Below, piece by piece: positions 17,258 through 26,005 of a stretch of 64,000 nt of DNA. The DNA is from Acidimicrobiales bacterium (GTDB lineage Bacteria; Actinomycetota; Acidimicrobiia; Acidimicrobiales; RAAP-2): the NCBI GenBank assembly GCA_025362585.1, contig JANYFR010000051.1, forward strand, positions 1 to 64,000. Direction: 5' to 3'. The translations under genes were made by a program, and so were the position numbers. The notes below the pieces were generated by a model. It saw nothing but the letters and a program-made list of their open reading frames with translations, was not told where the DNA came from and searched no databases. The stretch's first letter is position 1. Each line of letters opens with the position of its first letter.

Positions 17258-17263
17258 AGGCTA
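17258..17263 (-). promoter_or_regulatory. -10 box TAGCCT of a probably leaderless exporter transcript
   Basis: On the minus strand TAGCCT is followed by GATCCG and then the ATG at 17251. The spacing of 6 bases and the lack of a Shine-Dalgarno fit a leaderless transcript. Confidence 0.45.
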
Positions 17264-17283
17264 CGGCAGTGATTTGTTGGGCG

Positions 17284-17313
17284 TTGGCACTCGGGCGCTG
17301 CGGCTGCTAAATT
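17284..17313 (+). promoter_or_regulatory. Promoter of groES-groEL
   Basis: TTGGCA (17284-17289) and TAAATT (17308-17313) are spaced by 18 bases. The -35 lies within an extra CIRCE-like half site TTGGCACTC (17284-17292), and the CIRCE proper starts at the end of the -10, so a repressor bound there would block initiation. Confidence 0.5.
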
Positions 17314-17338
17314 GGCAGTCGGAAGATTCGAGTGCCAA
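17312..17338 (+). promoter_or_regulatory. CIRCE operator for HrcA
   Basis: TTGGCAGTC, 9 bases, GAGTGCCAA matches the CIRCE layout (TTAGCACTC-N9-GAGTGCTAA), with one mismatch between the arms. It overlaps the predicted transcription start of groES. CIRCE is bound by the heat-shock repressor HrcA in many bacteria; hrcA itself is not in this window. Confidence 0.75.
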
Positions 17339-17359
17339 ACGCACAGGAGGCAAGAAATC

Positions 17360-19347
<1,988 letters not shown>

Positions 19348-19367
19348 TCATCGGTCCACCAGGACGA

Positions 19368-19401
19368 GCACGAAGCCGGGCCGTTTGGCCCGGCTTCGTG
19401 C
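19368..19401 (+). terminator. Terminator hairpin after groEL
   Basis: A perfect 15-bp stem (19368-19382 with 19387-19401) closes a GTTT loop 20 bases after the groEL stop. There is no T-run, which is common for actinobacterial terminators. The next 220 bases to 19622 hold no gene I can support. Confidence 0.7.
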
Positions 19402-19622
19402 GTTGTGGACGTCCGGCAAACTTATCGCGAGCCCCCTCGGCTGAACGGCGTGTCCGCCCGTGGATGCTCGTCGTGCCGGTAGAGTCCAGCGCCGACAGCG
19501 GATGGAGCGAGACCTTGCTACCATGACCGAATTGGCGAGTCGGAAGTCACGTGGTCGTCGCCGACGCCCCGGCAGGCAGACGGCCATTCAACTCCGTCTC
19601 TTGATCGAGAGTGGGAGGCGAA

Positions 19623-20060
19623 GTGAGAGCGAAGCGAGCAGTTCGTGGCGCGACCGTCGCGATTTTGAGTACCGGGGTGATGATTGCCGGTTTGACGACG
19701 ATGGCCGACGCGAAGACCGCGGCCAAGTTGATCGTCGCCCCCGCGGTCGGCCTCACGAACAATAAGACCGTGATCGTGAAGGGTACCGGCTTCAGGGCCA
19801 AGGATCAGGTGTACGTGACCGAGTGTCTGCGTACCGCGAAGGGCGCCGCCCAGTGCGACACCTCGACGGCCCTCCCAGTCACTATTACGTCCAGGGGCGT
19901 CCTGCCCGCGACGAAGTTCAAGGTAATCACTGGACTCATCGGCACCGCGAAGTGCGGCACGTCAAGGACTAACCTCGCGAAATGCGCAATCAGCGTGGGC
20001 AACATCAGCGGTGGCGACACGGCGTCGACCAACATCGTCTTCGCGGCGCCTAAGAAGTAG
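19623..20060 (+). CDS. Secreted protein with neocarzinostatin-like fold
   Basis: A 145-residue exported protein. The first 30 residues form a signal peptide (basic start, then TVAILSTGVMIAGLTTM, then ADAK). The mature part resembles the neocarzinostatin immunoglobulin-like fold: LIVAPAVGLTNNKTVIVKG, VYVTECL, and four cysteines in two likely disulfides. Stand-alone members are frequent in actinobacteria and usually lack chromophore genes; no enediyne genes lie near. GTG 19623 is preferred to 19611 because GGGAGG sits just before it. Function unknown. Confidence 0.6.
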   Translation: MRAKRAVRGATVAILSTGVMIAGLTTMADAKTAAKLIVAPAVGLTNNKTVIVKGTGFRAKDQVYVTECLRTAKGAAQCDTSTALPVTITSRGVLPATKFKVITGLIGTAKCGTSRTNLAKCAISVGNISGGDTASTNIVFAAPKK

Positions 20061-20209
20061 TCCCCAGACGTTCAGAACCGACGAGTCGACGACAACGAAG
20101 TGCGAGGGGCGTGCGCCGTAGCAAGAGCTCGCGCCATCACGGCGACGGGGAGTCCGGTCGCATCAATGATTCGGTTCGTGCGGGCACGCCTCTCTGCCCG
20201 GGAGAGCCA

Positions 20210-21847
20210 ATGAGCAATCATTACGGTCTCTCGTCGCTCGGCTCGCCCGAAGAGTTTCGCGATTCAATAATACGTCGACTGAGGACCCACTTCAGTTTCG
20301 CGGCGTTGCTGGCGATCCTCTTTCTCACTTTTCTCGACAACACCGTGGCGAGTGCGGTGTTGACGAGCGTGCAGGCCGAACTCCACGCCAATGTTTCGCA
20401 GCTGCAGTGGATCGTCGGCGGTTACGCGCTGACGTTCGCCAGTCTCATGCTGGTATTCGGCGCGCTCGGCGACAACTTCGGACGCAAGAGGGTGATGCTG
20501 ATCGGCGTCGCCATCTTCTGCGCCGGTTCGGTCGTTTGCGCGATTGCCGTCAATCCGAGCGAGCTGGTAATCGGCCGCGTCGTGATGGGCGTCGGCGCGG
20601 CGGCGTCCGAGCCGGGCACGCTATCGATGATCCGCCACATCTTCCCCGAGCGCCGGACCCGCGCTCGGGCGCTCGGCATCTGGGCCGCCGTGTCGGGACT
20701 GGCCCTCGCGATGGGTCCGGTGATCGGAGGAATCCTCGTCGGCATCTGGTCGTGGCGCGCGGTGTTCTGGTTCAACGTCATCTTTGGCGGACTCGCCCTG
20801 GGCGTCGCCGCGGTGGCGTTGCCCGAAAGCGTCAACCCGACTCGTCGGCGCATGGATTACGCCGGTTTCCTCCTCGCCGCCGTGGTGCTCGGCGCGGCCA
20901 CCTTCGCCACCATTCAGGGTGAGTTGACGGGCTACGCGACCGGGTGGGTGATCACGCTCTACCTCGTGAGCATCGTGACCGTCCCGATGTTCTACTTCGT
21001 CGAACATCGCGTGACGAACCCGATGCTCGAACTCGGATTCTTCCGGCGCCGATCGTTCACCGGATCGGCCTTCATTGCCTTCGCAAGTTTCTTCTCGATC
21101 TTCTCGATCTTCTTCTTCGTGGCGTTGTACCTAGAGGTCGTCGCCTCGGTCAGTGCCTACGGTCTCGCCCGGGACTTTCTTCCGTTGCTCGCCGGCATCG
21201 TCGTGGCTTCTCTCTTCAGCGGTCGATGGGTTGGACGCGTCGGCTCGCGCACCCCCATGACCATCGGCTGTCTCTTAACCGCGGTTGGCGTCTTCTTGAC
21301 CGCGTACGTCATTGGACCCCACGTCGACCTCACGACGCTCGGCTGGACGATGGGGCTCGCGGGCGTTGGTTTTGGTCTCATCATCGTGCCGGTCAACGCG
21401 ACCGCCCTGTCGAGCCTTCCGGCGGTGAATTCGGGCATGGCCTCGTCGGCAGTGAACACTGCTCGCGAGCTCGGAGCCGTCGCCGGGGTCGCGATTCTCG
21501 GATCGATCGTCAACGGTCAACTGACGGTCAACCTGTCCGCGCGACTCGTGCAGCTCGGCGTCCCGGCGTCGTTTCGTAATCAGATCATCACTGCGGTGAC
21601 GACGGGTACCGCGGCCTCCCAGGCGGCGGCCATCTCCAAGCACTCCACGGCGGCGGTGAAGCAGATTATCAACGAGGTGGTGAATGCCGCCTACAGCGCG
21701 TTGGCGCACGGCCTGAACATCGCCCTCGTGGCTTCCGGCATCCTCCTGCTCGTTTCGGCCGTGGTAGCGACCTTTACCGGTTCCGCCGAGCGCCTGGAGT
21801 ATGTCGACGTCGCGTCGGGTGACCCGGCCGTGGCAGTGGTCGGCTAG
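20210..21847 (+). CDS. MFS drug transporter, DHA2 (14-segment) family
   Basis: A 545-residue exporter with about 14 hydrophobic segments. FLDNTVASAVLTSVQAEL is the segment-1 signature of DHA2 carriers, WIVGGYALTFASLMLVFGAL and GDNFGRKRVM form segment 2 and motif A, and a motif-C-like ALAMGPVIGGILVG follows. ATG 20210 follows GGGAGAGCCA; the upstream GTG frame adds a non-hydrophobic tail without family character. Likely drug or metabolite efflux; substrate unknown. Confidence 0.87.
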   Translation: MSNHYGLSSLGSPEEFRDSIIRRLRTHFSFAALLAILFLTFLDNTVASAVLTSVQAELHANVSQLQWIVGGYALTFASLMLVFGALGDNFGRKRVMLIGVAIFCAGSVVCAIAVNPSELVIGRVVMGVGAAASEPGTLSMIRHIFPERRTRARALGIWAAVSGLALAMGPVIGGILVGIWSWRAVFWFNVIFGGLALGVAAVALPESVNPTRRRMDYAGFLLAAVVLGAATFATIQGELTGYATGWVITLYLVSIVTVPMFYFVEHRVTNPMLELGFFRRRSFTGSAFIAFASFFSIFSIFFFVALYLEVVASVSAYGLARDFLPLLAGIVVASLFSGRWVGRVGSRTPMTIGCLLTAVGVFLTAYVIGPHVDLTTLGWTMGLAGVGFGLIIVPVNATALSSLPAVNSGMASSAVNTARELGAVAGVAILGSIVNGQLTVNLSARLVQLGVPASFRNQIITAVTTGTAASQAAAISKHSTAAVKQIINEVVNAAYSALAHGLNIALVASGILLLVSAVVATFTGSAERLEYVDVASGDPAVAVVG

Positions 21848-21859
21848 GGGCGACGCTCT

Positions 21860-22498
21860 TTAAGGTGCTTCCAAGAGTTCGACCGTCACCGTGAGCGAAA
21901 AGCAGATGAAGAAGACCGGTTCGACGAATGCGCCGTAGTGGTCCGCGAGGTAGGCGACCGCGAGCAGGGGATAGGCCAGCGCCAGTGTCACGCCCGACCA
22001 CTTGATGATGTGGGCGACCACCGTGGCGCTCGTTCGCGTGCGCTTCCAGGCGAGAAAAATCGCGACGGTGATCGTCGCGAACTCGACGATACCCGAGAGC
22101 ACGTGGAGGTAGTGGTGCAGTGGTAAGTCGAGGTGCCACTGCGCTCGGCGACAGGCCGCGCTGAGCCCCTCGGAGCAGGTGTAGGCAAATTGGCCGCCCA
22201 CCGCGCTGGCGGCGGCGAAGCCGAGGAGCCATGGCCACTCTTCGCGCACGACGCCGCGGCTTCGCGACCCGCGAAGCAGCAGGGCCGCGAGGAGGGTCAG
22301 ACCAGCGACGAGGTCGAGGTGTTGGAGGATGTTCGCGTCGGGCCGCCCCACCGCCTCGAGGTCACTGAAGAACTCGTCAGTGTTGGTGACGAGGTTCCCG
22401 TTGACGGCCACCACAACCCACCAGTTGTAGACCAGGAGGCCGACCACGCCAAGGACGCGTCCGAACACGATTCGAGAGGCGATGCTCGAGAATGCCAT
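21860..22498 (-). CDS. DUF998-like integral membrane protein
   Basis: A 212-residue protein with about six hydrophobic segments. Features are VFGRVLGVVGLLVYNWWVV, the loop LTNTDEFFSDLEA-type region (VTNTDEFFSDLEAVGRP), and PLHHYLHVLSGIVEF. The pattern of NTDEFFSDLE after the first segment recalls DUF998 membrane proteins. ATG 22498 (MAFSSIASR) is preferred to the upstream start because the extra N-terminus is only arginine-rich shadow. Function unknown. It converges with the exporter 12 bases away. Confidence 0.6.
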   Translation of the reverse strand: MAFSSIASRIVFGRVLGVVGLLVYNWWVVVAVNGNLVTNTDEFFSDLEAVGRPDANILQHLDLVAGLTLLAALLLRGSRSRGVVREEWPWLLGFAAASAVGGQFAYTCSEGLSAACRRAQWHLDLPLHHYLHVLSGIVEFATITVAIFLAWKRTRTSATVVAHIIKWSGVTLALAYPLLAVAYLADHYGAFVEPVFFICFSLTVTVELLEAP

Positions 22499-22598
22499 CT
22501 CACGGTGTCGGGATGTTCCGGGCGCGCGACATCGCGACGGCGATACCCGCGTCCGCCCGCGTCGCGCCACTCTCAATTCCTCACTCGATCGCGTGCCC

Positions 22599-22621
22599 GG
22601 ACCAACAGAGATCGTTGGTCC
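22599..22621 (-). terminator. Possible terminator hairpin after the OsmC gene
   Basis: GGACCAAC and GTTGGTCC form a perfect 8-bp stem with a 7-base loop, 25 bases past the OsmC stop on the minus strand. No T-run follows, so the call is modest. Confidence 0.4.
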
Positions 22622-22645
22622 AGGCGCGCGCCGCGAACCTCGTGG

Positions 22646-23065
22646 CTACCGCACCGTCAACGTGATCGGTACTGCGGCCAGCGCCTTGGAGACCGGGCAG
22701 TTCGCCTTCGCGTCCTCAGCAGCGGCGGCGAATCCGGCGGCGTCGAGACCGTCAGCTTCACCCGAGAGGGTGATTCGGATTTCGGTGATACCCACGCCGG
22801 GCTGAAAGTCGACGTCGACGGACGTGTCAATGAACTTCGCGGGCGTCCCACCCTTGGCCAGTCCGTTCGAGAGCGCCATGGAAAAGCACGACGCGTGCGC
22901 CGCGGCAATCAGCTCTTCGGGACTGGTACGACCTTCGGGCGTCTCAGCTCGCGACGCCCAGGTGATGGGAAACGTGCCGAGGCCGCTGGACGCCATCTCG
23001 ACGGTGCCCTGGCCCTCGATAAGGGTGCCCTCCCAGTGGGCTTTCGCATTTCGGGTAGTCGCCAT
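22646..23065 (-). CDS. OsmC/Ohr family peroxiredoxin
   Basis: A 139-residue thiol peroxidase that reduces organic hydroperoxides. The catalytic cysteines are C60 (AAAHASCFSMALS) and C123 (AKANCPVSKAL). It looks closer to OsmC/YhfA-type than Ohr by the RTSPEELIAAAHASCFS region. A GAGGATGA Shine-Dalgarno lies before the ATG. Stand-alone gene flanked by opposing neighbours. Confidence 0.93.
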   Translation of the reverse strand: MATTRNAKAHWEGTLIEGQGTVEMASSGLGTFPITWASRAETPEGRTSPEELIAAAHASCFSMALSNGLAKGGTPAKFIDTSVDVDFQPGVGITEIRITLSGEADGLDAAGFAAAAEDAKANCPVSKALAAVPITLTVR

Positions 23066-23299
23066 TCGTCATCCTCTTCGTCTCGCTTCATCGGTGGGGC
23101 GGTCCGCACTGATTGTGTCTCAGACTAATGGGAGTGCCATGGAGCGCTCTCATGGGCGGGGCGACGCTTCGGCCCATTGCCAACGAGCACTCGCCGCGAC
23201 GGGCCAGCGCCGACGGTCCGTTTCGCTGCGCGATGCACCTCATTGCTTGACGCGGTCGTGGCGACAGTGGAGACTGCGCGTACATCGAAAAGGAGCTCT

Positions 23300-23905
23300 A
23301 TGGCGAAGACCCGTGTCTATTTCGAGGAGGGAACGACTTCGGTGTTCGCCGTCGCCCTCGACTGGCCCGGTTGGTGTCGCCGCGCCAAGACCGGAGAACT
23401 CGCGATCGAGGCACTGGAGGAGTATCGCGAACGCTACGCCCGAGTCGTGCCCGACGGCTTCTCGCCTGGTCGCTTTGAAGTAATCGGGACGCTGCGCGGT
23501 GACGGCAACACCGACTTCGGCGCGCCGAGCCAGAGTGGGCCGTGGGACCTTGAGCCTCTGAGCACACGCGAGTGCTCGCGCCGGGTAGGTGTGCTCGAAC
23601 GGTGCTGGGGCTACTTCGACGACGTCGTGGCGTCGTCACTGCCCGAACTGCGCCGCGGACCTAGGGGCGGCGGGCGCGATCGTGACGAAGTCGCGCGCCA
23701 CGCGCGCGAGGTCGAGCGAAGGGCCTGTCCGAAGATTGGGCTACGCGTCGCGCCGCGCACGAAGTGGCACGACCAGCGAACCTCGATTGTGACGGCGTTG
23801 CGCGCCGGTCCGACGGGATCGTCGTGGACGACGCGCCACGCAATCGCCAGAATGGCGTGGCACGTACTCGACCACGCGTGGGAGATTGAGGACAAGCAGC
23901 ACTAG
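23300..23905 (+). CDS. Conserved actinobacterial protein with DinB-like C-terminus
   Basis: A 201-residue protein with a strong AAAGGAG before ATG 23300. The N-terminus (VYFEEGTTSVFAVALDWPGW and ALEEYRERYARV) looks like a HicB-type fold, and the C-terminal half, with LRRGPRGGGRDRDEVARHA and MAWHVLDHAWEIEDK, looks like a DinB four-helix bundle with conserved histidines. I recognise the pattern from many actinobacterial genomes but know no function. No toxin partner is next to it, so it is not evidently a HicAB antitoxin. Confidence 0.65.
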   Translation: MAKTRVYFEEGTTSVFAVALDWPGWCRRAKTGELAIEALEEYRERYARVVPDGFSPGRFEVIGTLRGDGNTDFGAPSQSGPWDLEPLSTRECSRRVGVLERCWGYFDDVVASSLPELRRGPRGGGRDRDEVARHAREVERRACPKIGLRVAPRTKWHDQRTSIVTALRAGPTGSSWTTRHAIARMAWHVLDHAWEIEDKQH

Positions 23906-23912
23906 TGACGAC

Positions 23913-24268
23913 TCAATCGCTGGGTCGGAAGAGTGCGTCTAGAAGAGTGCTCACCCGATGCTCGACGTCGTCGCGGACGGGCCGCACTGTCGGGAGACGC
24001 TGCCCGGCGCGGTCGGGCGGCGCCCAGTCGTCGAAGCGCTTAGCGCGAAGGCGGGCGCGCCGCCCCTCGTGACGATGACGTCGGCGTCGAGGGCCGTCTG
24101 GTCGCCTGGACGAAGATAAAGCCGGGCGACGACGGGGCAATGCCCGCGGAGGTGTTGGAGAACAGGCGCCCGATGGCGAGGCCGGACTGATCGTCGCCGC
24201 GAAGCGCGGGCGCTCGACCTGGCGGCCGGTGGTACCCGAACGGCTCGAGGAGGTGCACGACTCCTGTC
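23913..24268 (-). pseudogene. Decayed aquaporin-arsenate reductase remnant
   Basis: No intact gene lies in this 360-base stretch, but translated pieces are recognisable. One frame gives AIGRLFSNTSAGIAPSSPGF, which resembles the C-terminal half of MIP-family aquaporins. About 15 bases later another frame gives ALDADVIVT, and a third gives AKRFDDWAPPDRAGQ followed by VRPVRDDVEHRVSTLL, which resembles the C-terminal third of low-molecular-weight-phosphatase-type ArsC. The cysteine segment of ArsC is lost. At least two frameshifts are needed. Aquaporin-ArsC fusions and neighbours are known in actinobacterial arsenic resistance, which this may once have been. Confidence 0.55.
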
Positions 24269-24269
24269 C

Positions 24270-24895
24270 CTAGCGTCGCCGTTCGAGCAAGACCCAGGTG
24301 AACGGTTGGCTCGCTCCCCAGGGCGTTACGTGGTCGAACTGCGCGCTGCGGAGTAGTCGGAGCCCGCCGCTGAAGCAGGTGGCGAGCACGTCGGGCAACC
24401 AACGCCTCACCTCGAGGCCCGCACAGGAAGTGGGTCCCGCGGGCGAGAACGGCGCGACGACGGCGTGGCCACCCGGCGCGACGCGCGAGGTGGCGATTCT
24501 GACGTACGCCGACTGGTCGCCCGGTGTGGTGAGAGAGTGAAATATCGCTCGGTTGTGCCAGAGGTCGTAGGTACGCGTACCGGTCCACGTCGTGACGTTG
24601 GCCGTGATCCACTCGATTCGGTCGATTTCAATTCATCGGCGAGCTTCGTCAATCGCCGTTGGCGAGACGTCGAGAACGGTGATGTCGGGGTAGCCACACG
24701 CGAGTAATTCCTCGACTAGATGGCCCCACCGCCGCCAACGTCGATGATGTCGTCGTCCAAGTTGACGTCAGCGCGAGCGATGAAGGAGAGCGACTCCCGG
24801 GGGACGTTCTCGGTCCACGATCCTACGACTTCCACCTTTTCGCGGTAGGTCGCGTCCCAGTACGCGGTGGCATTGAGTGTCGCGTCAGGGGTCAT
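24270..24895 (-). pseudogene. Frameshifted class I SAM-dependent methyltransferase
   Basis: Reading from ATG 24895 gives TPDATLNATAYWDATYREK and DDDIIDVGGGGA, the start and SAM-binding glycine loop, then a stop at 24716-24718 caused by a one-base loss. The next frame continues with LVEELLACGYPDITVLDVS, is cut by TGA at 24633-24635, and then runs through RIEWITANVTTWT, YDLWHNRAIFHSLT and VAPGGHAVVAPFSPAGP to the stop at 24270. The total, 626 bases, is one short of a whole number of codons. One deletion and one nonsense mutation have inactivated it, or the assembly has errors. Closest to small Tellurite/ubiE-type methyltransferases. Confidence 0.75.
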
Positions 24896-24940
24896 TGCAA
24901 CTCCTGGGGTGTAACGGTAGTGCGGGCCCGGACCCTTGGC

Positions 24941-25213
24941 TCAGGGCTCGCCCAGCAGCCGCTTGAGGCGCTTCACGAACTCTTCCTCATCGATCTCGCC
25001 TTTCGCGAATCGCAGTTTCAGGACGTCGACGGGTGCTGCCCCGGGGGAAGTGAGGGGCGCGTGCGCGTGGTGCCCGTCGAGACCGTGTGTCGAGTGACGA
25101 ACGAAGTAGATCGTCGCCGCCGCCACCAAGACTAGGAACAGCATCATCACGATGAACATGCCGACGCCGGCACCCTGCCCTGGTCCCCACATCTCGTATT
25201 GCCCTGGGTACAT
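24941..25213 (-). CDS. Small SHOCT-domain membrane protein
   Basis: A 90-residue protein with one membrane span (about 18-40, VGMFIVMMLFLVLVAAATIYF), a histidine-containing linker (HGLDGHHAHAP) and a C-terminal SHOCT motif (DVLKLRFAKGEIDEEEFVKR). SHOCT is a short oligomerisation-like domain at protein ends; function unknown. A GAGGAGAC Shine-Dalgarno precedes the ATG. The 213 bases upstream (25214-25426) contain nothing I can assign. Confidence 0.7.
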   Translation of the reverse strand: MYPGQYEMWGPGQGAGVGMFIVMMLFLVLVAAATIYFVRHSTHGLDGHHAHAPLTSPGAAPVDVLKLRFAKGEIDEEEFVKRLKRLLGEP

Positions 25214-25426
25214 GTCTCCTCTTTCGTCTCCAATCGCAACCTACCGGGGCATCGGGGTCTGGCCATAGTGACGAAAGTCCTTGACGCCCGCAAGGAGCTG
25301 ACCCGCGGGCCCGAACACTGGCGACCGCGACCCGGGTACAGCCTTGGCCGTGACGGATTCGTGGCGTACGCCAGCGGGTCTCCTCAATGCTGCGCCAGAC
25401 TGGAGAGGTGACCCGGCAATGAGCGC

Positions 25427-26005
25427 ATGAAGTACTTCGTCATCTCGTTGATTGTCTTCGCGGTCAATCTCCTGCCGGCCTTTGGACCACCGACGTGGAC
25501 GCTGCTGGTGGTGGCCCGTCTCGACTGGCACCTCGACGTCGTCGCCCTGGTCGTGCTGGGCGTTGTCGCGGCCGGTGCGGGACGATTTTTCTTGGCTCAC
25601 GGGGCCCGGATGCTGCGCTCGAAGTTCTCCGCGCGCTACCGCGACAACCTCGCATCCGTCGAGCGGCGCCTCCTTCGCCGTCCGTCGAGGATGTTCGTGC
25701 TGTTCGCGCTCTTCGTGCTCTCGCCGCTGCCGTCGGCGCAGCTCTTCGGTGCGGCCGGACTCCTCGAGTTTCGAATCATCCCGCTCACGGCGGCGTTCAT
25801 GCTGGGCCGGGTTGTCACGTACGCGCTCTACCTCGCCGCAGCGACCGCCGCGGACCAACGATTCGGACAGGCGTTCCACCACTTCTGGGGATCACCGTGG
25901 TCGATCACTCTCCAGGCGGTGTTCCTCGTGGGCCTCGCGGCACTCCCAGTGTTGCCCTGGCGCCGCTCGACCGTGACACCGGTCGAGCCGAGGGCCGGTC
26001 GCTAG
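25427..26005 (+). CDS. Small integral membrane protein, hypothetical
   Basis: A 192-residue protein with about five hydrophobic segments, including YFVISLIVFAVNLLPAFGPP, VALVVLGVVAAGAGRFFL, MFVLFALFVLSPLPSAQLFG and LQAVFLVGLAALPVLP. The loop after segment 2 is arginine-rich. The proline and glycine pattern recalls DedA/VTT-type proteins, but I cannot assign the family. Its last four bases overlap the convergent MMPL transporter. Confidence 0.55.
   Translation: MKYFVISLIVFAVNLLPAFGPPTWTLLVVARLDWHLDVVALVVLGVVAAGAGRFFLAHGARMLRSKFSARYRDNLASVERRLLRRPSRMFVLFALFVLSPLPSAQLFGAAGLLEFRIIPLTAAFMLGRVVTYALYLAAATAADQRFGQAFHHFWGSPWSITLQAVFLVGLAALPVLPWRRSTVTPVEPRAGR

Noticed and set aside
22133-23128. 331-residue frame over the DUF998-like and OsmC genes
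   Set aside because: Antisense to OsmC with its two catalytic cysteines; charged low-complexity translation.
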